Source: JANQLU01 sp964434955
GTDB lineage: Bacteria; Planctomycetota; Planctomycetia; Pirellulales; Pirellulaceae
DNA length: 46,143 nucleotides
NCBI GenBank assembly: GCA_964434955.1
Contig: CAYSXI010000017.1
Coordinates: 1-46,143, forward strand
Direction of reading: 5' to 3'
The translations under genes were made by a program, and so were the position numbers. The notes below the pieces were generated by a model, which was given only the letters and a program-made list of their open reading frames with translations, was not told the origin of the DNA and searched no databases. Of the stretch, positions 42,952-46,143 are shown in pieces. Positions within the stretch are counted from its first letter, which is position 1, and each line of letters opens with the position of its first letter.

Positions 42952-43902
42952 ATGCCGATTGACTCGTTTGAACATATCTTTTCCGAGTTGGATCTTAGCC
43001 GATCCACTTGGGCCAAGGAGCCAGCTACCGTCGTTGCGGCTGGAGGTGCCGATTTTACTGTCCTGGCCGCTTTATCCGAAGCAGCTCGAAGAAGCTGGGT
43101 TCACGTTATTGTGACGGGCGAGGAGTCAATGATTCGTTCCGTCGCGGAAAAAAACCAGATCGATCTGACCAAAATCGAAATCGTCGACTCGGCCCGTGCC
43201 GCCATGACTGCGGTGGAGCTGATCCACCAAGGCCGCGGTGACATCCTGATGAAAGGACAAGTTTCCACACCGGACTTGATGCGTGCCGTCCTGGACAAGA
43301 CTACCGGCTTGCGCACCGATGAGACTATTTGCCAAGTCGTTTTGATGGAGCTTCCCCGAAAGGAGCGAAGTTTCCTGCTGGCGGACACCGGAATTTGCAT
43401 CAATCCAACCGTGCAGCAAAAGGTAGAAATCATGGGGAGCGCTGCCAAGATTGCGAAACGACTGGGAGCGGACAAACCCCGAATCGCCCTGATGGCAGCT
43501 TCCGAAAAGGCGACGGATCTCATGCCGGAAACACTCGATGCATCGGATATTACAAAACGATTTGAAGAAAACGACGAGTCCATCACGTCGGTCGAACTTT
43601 TCGATTGCTACGTGCAAGGCCCGCTGTCTTTCGACCTCGCTTTTGACAACTCAGCAGGCAGCTCAAAAAAGATCGAAGGCCCGGTGATCGGCCGAGCTGA
43701 TGTCATGGTGTTTCCGAATCTGGTATCCGCCAACCTGGCGGTGAAAGCCATCATGTACACGGCCGATTGCAAATTTGGTGGTGTGCTAAGCGGCACCAAA
43801 TGTCCGGTCGTTTTTATGTCCCGCAGTGACAGTCCCCAAACGCGTTTGCGTTCGCTGGCTCTGGCGCTCAAAACAACCCAACTCGAGCGACCATCGTCCT
43901 AG
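42952..43902 (+). CDS. Phosphate acetyl/butyryltransferase family protein
   Basis: A 316-residue enzyme of the Pta/Ptb family, which exchanges CoA and phosphate on an acyl group (acyl-CoA + Pi to acyl-phosphate + CoA). The family pattern is seen in LMKGQVSTPDLMRAVLD, LADTGICINPT, and VQGPLSFDLAFD. Its length matches single-domain Ptb-like members. The next gene is not a kinase, so the acyl-phosphate partner enzyme is missing from this window. It overlaps the convergent BioF-type gene by four bases: the CTAG at 43899-43902 supplies a TAG stop to each strand. Substrate preference (acetyl, butyryl or branched) cannot be decided. Confidence 0.88.
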   Translation: MPIDSFEHIFSELDLSRSTWAKEPATVVAAGGADFTVLAALSEAARRSWVHVIVTGEESMIRSVAEKNQIDLTKIEIVDSARAAMTAVELIHQGRGDILMKGQVSTPDLMRAVLDKTTGLRTDETICQVVLMELPRKERSFLLADTGICINPTVQQKVEIMGSAAKIAKRLGADKPRIALMAASEKATDLMPETLDASDITKRFEENDESITSVELFDCYVQGPLSFDLAFDNSAGSSKKIEGPVIGRADVMVFPNLVSANLAVKAIMYTADCKFGGVLSGTKCPVVFMSRSDSPQTRLRSLALALKTTQLERPSS

Positions 43903-45095
43903 CCTTCCGTGGACATTGACTTCAATGCCTCAATCAGCCGATCCAGGTGATCGGTCGTATGCATCGCGGTCAAACTGACTCGCAACATGGAGTCCTCGCG
44001 GGCCACGGTCGGGTAGCGAATGGCGGGCACGAAAAGTGAATCGTTTAGCAAACGCTGATGGAAACTCAAAGCCCTTTCCGAATTTCCAACTTGGATGGGA
44101 ATGATCGGTGACGCCGAATTCCCCGTTGGGAAGCCCAAGGCAGAAACTCGTTCTCGAATCTGGTCCGCCGTTTCCAAAAGTTTCACTCGCGTCCCGGGCT
44201 CGTTTTCGATTATCTCCAGAGATCGGATTGCCGCAGCAGCGACCGCTTCGGGTTGCCCCGTTGAGTAAATCAGCGTTCTTGCTCGATTTGCAATCCAATC
44301 GATTAGCTTTTGGTCGCCGACAACGAAACCGCCCATTGAACCGATCGCTTTGCTCAAAGTCCCAACGCGAACCGGTACGTCCGATTCCACGCCAAAATGT
44401 TCGCAAATCCCGCCACCAAGTTTTCCGAAAACGCCCGTCGCGTGAGCTTCGTCGACCATTAGCATGGCCTGGTACTCACGTGCAATTTCGCAAAGTGCGT
44501 CTAAAGGAGCAATATCTCCATCCATACTAAAAACAGAATCGGTAACGATCAGCTTTTTGCCTTCCCCCTTTTGCTCCGCGAGCCTCCGGCTGAGATCGGC
44601 CGGATCGCAATGTCGAAAGATGACGATTTGAGCGCCCGACAGGCGACAACCGTCGATAATGCTCGCGTGATTCTTTTCGTCGCTGAATACGATATCGCCC
44701 TTGCCCACCAAAGACGTAACCACGCCCATGTTCGCTGCGAAACCGGTTGGAAAAAGTAACGCAGCCTCCGTTCGCTTGAATTCTGCCAACCTGCGTTCCA
44801 ACTTGCCATGAAGAATCGCCCGCCCATGAATCAGCGGGCTTGCGGCAGCGCCCCAACCGACCTGTCCGATGGAGTGACGAACGGCCTCGACCAACCGAGC
44901 ATCCGCCGACAAACCGAGGTAGTCATTGGACCCAAAATCGACGAGTTGCCGATCGTCTACTTGGACCATTCCGGCAACATGCGGACTCTGTCGCAGTCGC
45001 AGCTTCCGCAAACGCTGCTCACCGCTGAGTTCTTCGATGGCCGCGTCGATCCAGGAAAGACTCTCGAACACTTCGAAACCCGCTTCCTCGACCAC
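43899..45095 (-). CDS. Alpha-oxoamine synthase (BioF/KBL-like)
   Basis: A PLP enzyme of about 398 residues. The family pattern is clear: DFGSNDYLGLS, then GWGAAASPLIHG, then VDEAHATGVFGKLG, then GTLSKAIGSMGG with the PLP lysine. BioF makes 8-amino-7-oxononanoate from pimeloyl-thioester and alanine; KBL and sphingolipid-type enzymes are close relatives, so BioF is likely but not certain. The start is ambiguous: a GTG at 45095, 4 nt after the upstream stop codon, is preferred, while an ATG at 45149 would overlap the phosphorylase gene by 50 nt. No other biotin gene is in view. Confidence 0.85.
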   Translation of the reverse strand: MVEEAGFEVFESLSWIDAAIEELSGEQRLRKLRLRQSPHVAGMVQVDDRQLVDFGSNDYLGLSADARLVEAVRHSIGQVGWGAAASPLIHGRAILHGKLERRLAEFKRTEAALLFPTGFAANMGVVTSLVGKGDIVFSDEKNHASIIDGCRLSGAQIVIFRHCDPADLSRRLAEQKGEGKKLIVTDSVFSMDGDIAPLDALCEIAREYQAMLMVDEAHATGVFGKLGGGICEHFGVESDVPVRVGTLSKAIGSMGGFVVGDQKLIDWIANRARTLIYSTGQPEAVAAAAIRSLEIIENEPGTRVKLLETADQIRERVSALGFPTGNSASPIIPIQVGNSERALSFHQRLLNDSLFVPAIRYPTVAREDSMLRVSLTAMHTTDHLDRLIEALKSMSTEG

Positions 45096-45099
45096 GCAA

Positions 45100-46143
45100 T
45101 TACCGGCAGTACTTGAGATTGCAACTGAGTCCGCCAGCCGCGGGCACATAGCACGTGTTGGTATAGTCCATGACCATCCGATCGGAACTGAAACGCCAAG
45201 CGAGCGTTGCGATCGAGTTCATCATTCGCTCGATCCATTGCACCGGTAGACCGTCAACGTTTCGCCGGTAGAACAACGGAATCACTTCCGACTCCAACAC
45301 TTCATAAAGGTTTTCGCCGTCTCGCTGATCCGTGATTTCATCCTGGACGTGGCTCGTTCCTTTGCCGATCGCGAATCCATTCTCACCATCGTAAGCTTCC
45401 GCCCACCAACCGTCCAAAATGGACAGGTTGAGCGCTCCGTTCAACACGACCTTTTGTCCACTCGTGCCCGAAGCTTCCAGCGGCCTTCGCGGATTGTTGA
45501 GCCAGACATCCACGCCTTGCACCATGTGCCGGCAAACGTTGATATCGTAGTTTTCGATAAAGACGACCCGCCCTTTGAACGGTTCCTCATTTCGAAGCGT
45601 GGCAATCGTCTTGATGAATTCTTTTCCCGGTTCATCTTTCGGATGCGCCTTGCCGGCAAAAACAAACTGAACCGGACGCTGCGGATCACCGATCAACTTG
45701 CCAATTCGCTCCAAGTCACCAAAAACCAGATTGGCCCGCTTGTAAGTGGCAAACCGACGACCAAAACCGATCGTCAATACATTCGGATCAAGAACATTCT
45801 GTGCTGCTTCGATGACTTCTTTGCTTTCGCCCCAGCGCTGACACTGGGCCGCATATCGCCGGCGTATAAATTGAATCATCAGGTTCTTCAGAGCCGCGTG
45901 CGTTTCCCAAAGCTCACTTGGATCGATTTTGTGGATATCTCTCCAGGAACGAAATTCGCCAGGACGATCAGCCCAGCCGTCAACGAAATGCCTGCTGTAA
46001 AGTTCTTTCATCTGTTCGGCCAACCAACTCGCGGTATGCACGCCATTGGTAATGTGACCGATCGGAATTTCCTCTTCGACCCGCCATGGCCACAAATGGG
46101 CCCACATCCGGCGAGAAACGGTTCCATGCAATTGACTGACCGC
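45100..46143 (-). CDS. glgP: Alpha-glucan phosphorylase (GT35), C-terminal part
   Basis: The last ~347 residues of a glycogen/alpha-glucan phosphorylase; the 5' part lies beyond the window edge. It keeps the catalytic C-terminal domain: LHGTVSRRMW, ENYDINVCRHMVQGVDVWLN, and GTSGQKVVLNG with the PLP lysine. The layout fits the shorter TIGR02094-type bacterial phosphorylases. It releases glucose-1-phosphate from alpha-1,4-glucans. The frame is open to the edge, reading Ala-Val-Ser-Gln before the first possible start. The BioF-type gene follows immediately on the same strand. Confidence 0.92.
   Translation of the reverse strand, partial: AVSQLHGTVSRRMWAHLWPWRVEEEIPIGHITNGVHTASWLAEQMKELYSRHFVDGWADRPGEFRSWRDIHKIDPSELWETHAALKNLMIQFIRRRYAAQCQRWGESKEVIEAAQNVLDPNVLTIGFGRRFATYKRANLVFGDLERIGKLIGDPQRPVQFVFAGKAHPKDEPGKEFIKTIATLRNEEPFKGRVVFIENYDINVCRHMVQGVDVWLNNPRRPLEASGTSGQKVVLNGALNLSILDGWWAEAYDGENGFAIGKGTSHVQDEITDQRDGENLYEVLESEVIPLFYRRNVDGLPVQWIERMMNSIATLAWRFSSDRMVMDYTNTCYVPAAGGLSCNLKYCR

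Overview
The window looks like chromosomal DNA of a planctomycete, most likely Pirellulales/Pirellulaceae-like. This rests on gene content: two DUF1559 'H-X9-DG' pseudopilin-like proteins, a DUF1598-type protein, a MoxR/DUF58/BatA-like/VWA cluster, PEP-CTERM proteins, a bacterial Ser/Thr kinase, an FHA-headed sigma-54 activator, a large PQQ-type propeller protein, and an FhcB-like protein of H4MPT-linked C1 metabolism. One run of 25 Ns (28585-28609) shows that this is draft or metagenome-derived sequence. Both window edges cut a gene. I saw no rRNA, tRNA, CRISPR array or intact insertion sequence.

Layout. 1-3.7 kb: C-terminal bulk of a large two-propeller PQQ-like protein. 4.0-11.1 kb: a tightly packed four-gene unit (MoxR ATPase, DUF58, BatA-like VWA membrane protein, second VWA/glutamine-amidotransferase-like membrane protein) whose genes overlap or nearly touch. 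11.2-14.8 kb: a convergent Ser/Thr kinase with a beta-helix-like C-terminal half, sandwiched between two 176-bp direct copies of the 3' end of the last VWA gene. 15.3-18.1 kb: two DUF1559 proteins and a small lipoprotein. 18.2-21.4 kb: a secreted subtilase with a regular 46-residue repeat array. 21.9-26.1 kb: a methyltransferase-like protein, KAS III, a FabZ-like dehydratase, a DUF2891 protein and a small S4 RNA-binding protein. 26.4-32.5 kb: a DUF1598-like secreted protein, an FHA-GAF-AAA+-Fis activator, and two PEP-CTERM proteins. 32.6-37.3 kb: a zinc-ribbon/HTH protein, an RluD-type pseudouridine synthase, a zincin-like lipoprotein, a beta-helix protein and a small secreted protein.

37.5-41.0 kb is the most interesting metabolic segment: a MoaD/ThiS-like protein ending in Gly-Gly, an aldehyde:ferredoxin oxidoreductase (tungstopterin) family protein, and an FhcB/FwdB-like subunit, spaced 3 and 7 nt apart. 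41.1-46.1 kb holds a secreted hypothetical protein, an enoyl-CoA hydratase/phosphate acyltransferase pair, a BioF-type alpha-oxoamine synthase, and the C-terminal part of an alpha-glucan phosphorylase.

Three structural themes stand out. First, gene 3' ends have been duplicated locally, once at a distance of 3.9 kb around the kinase and twice in tandem (S4 gene, subtilase). Second, several intergenic spaces carry unrelated 11-20 bp tandem repeats. Third, the subtilase tail is a near-perfect 46-residue periodic solenoid.
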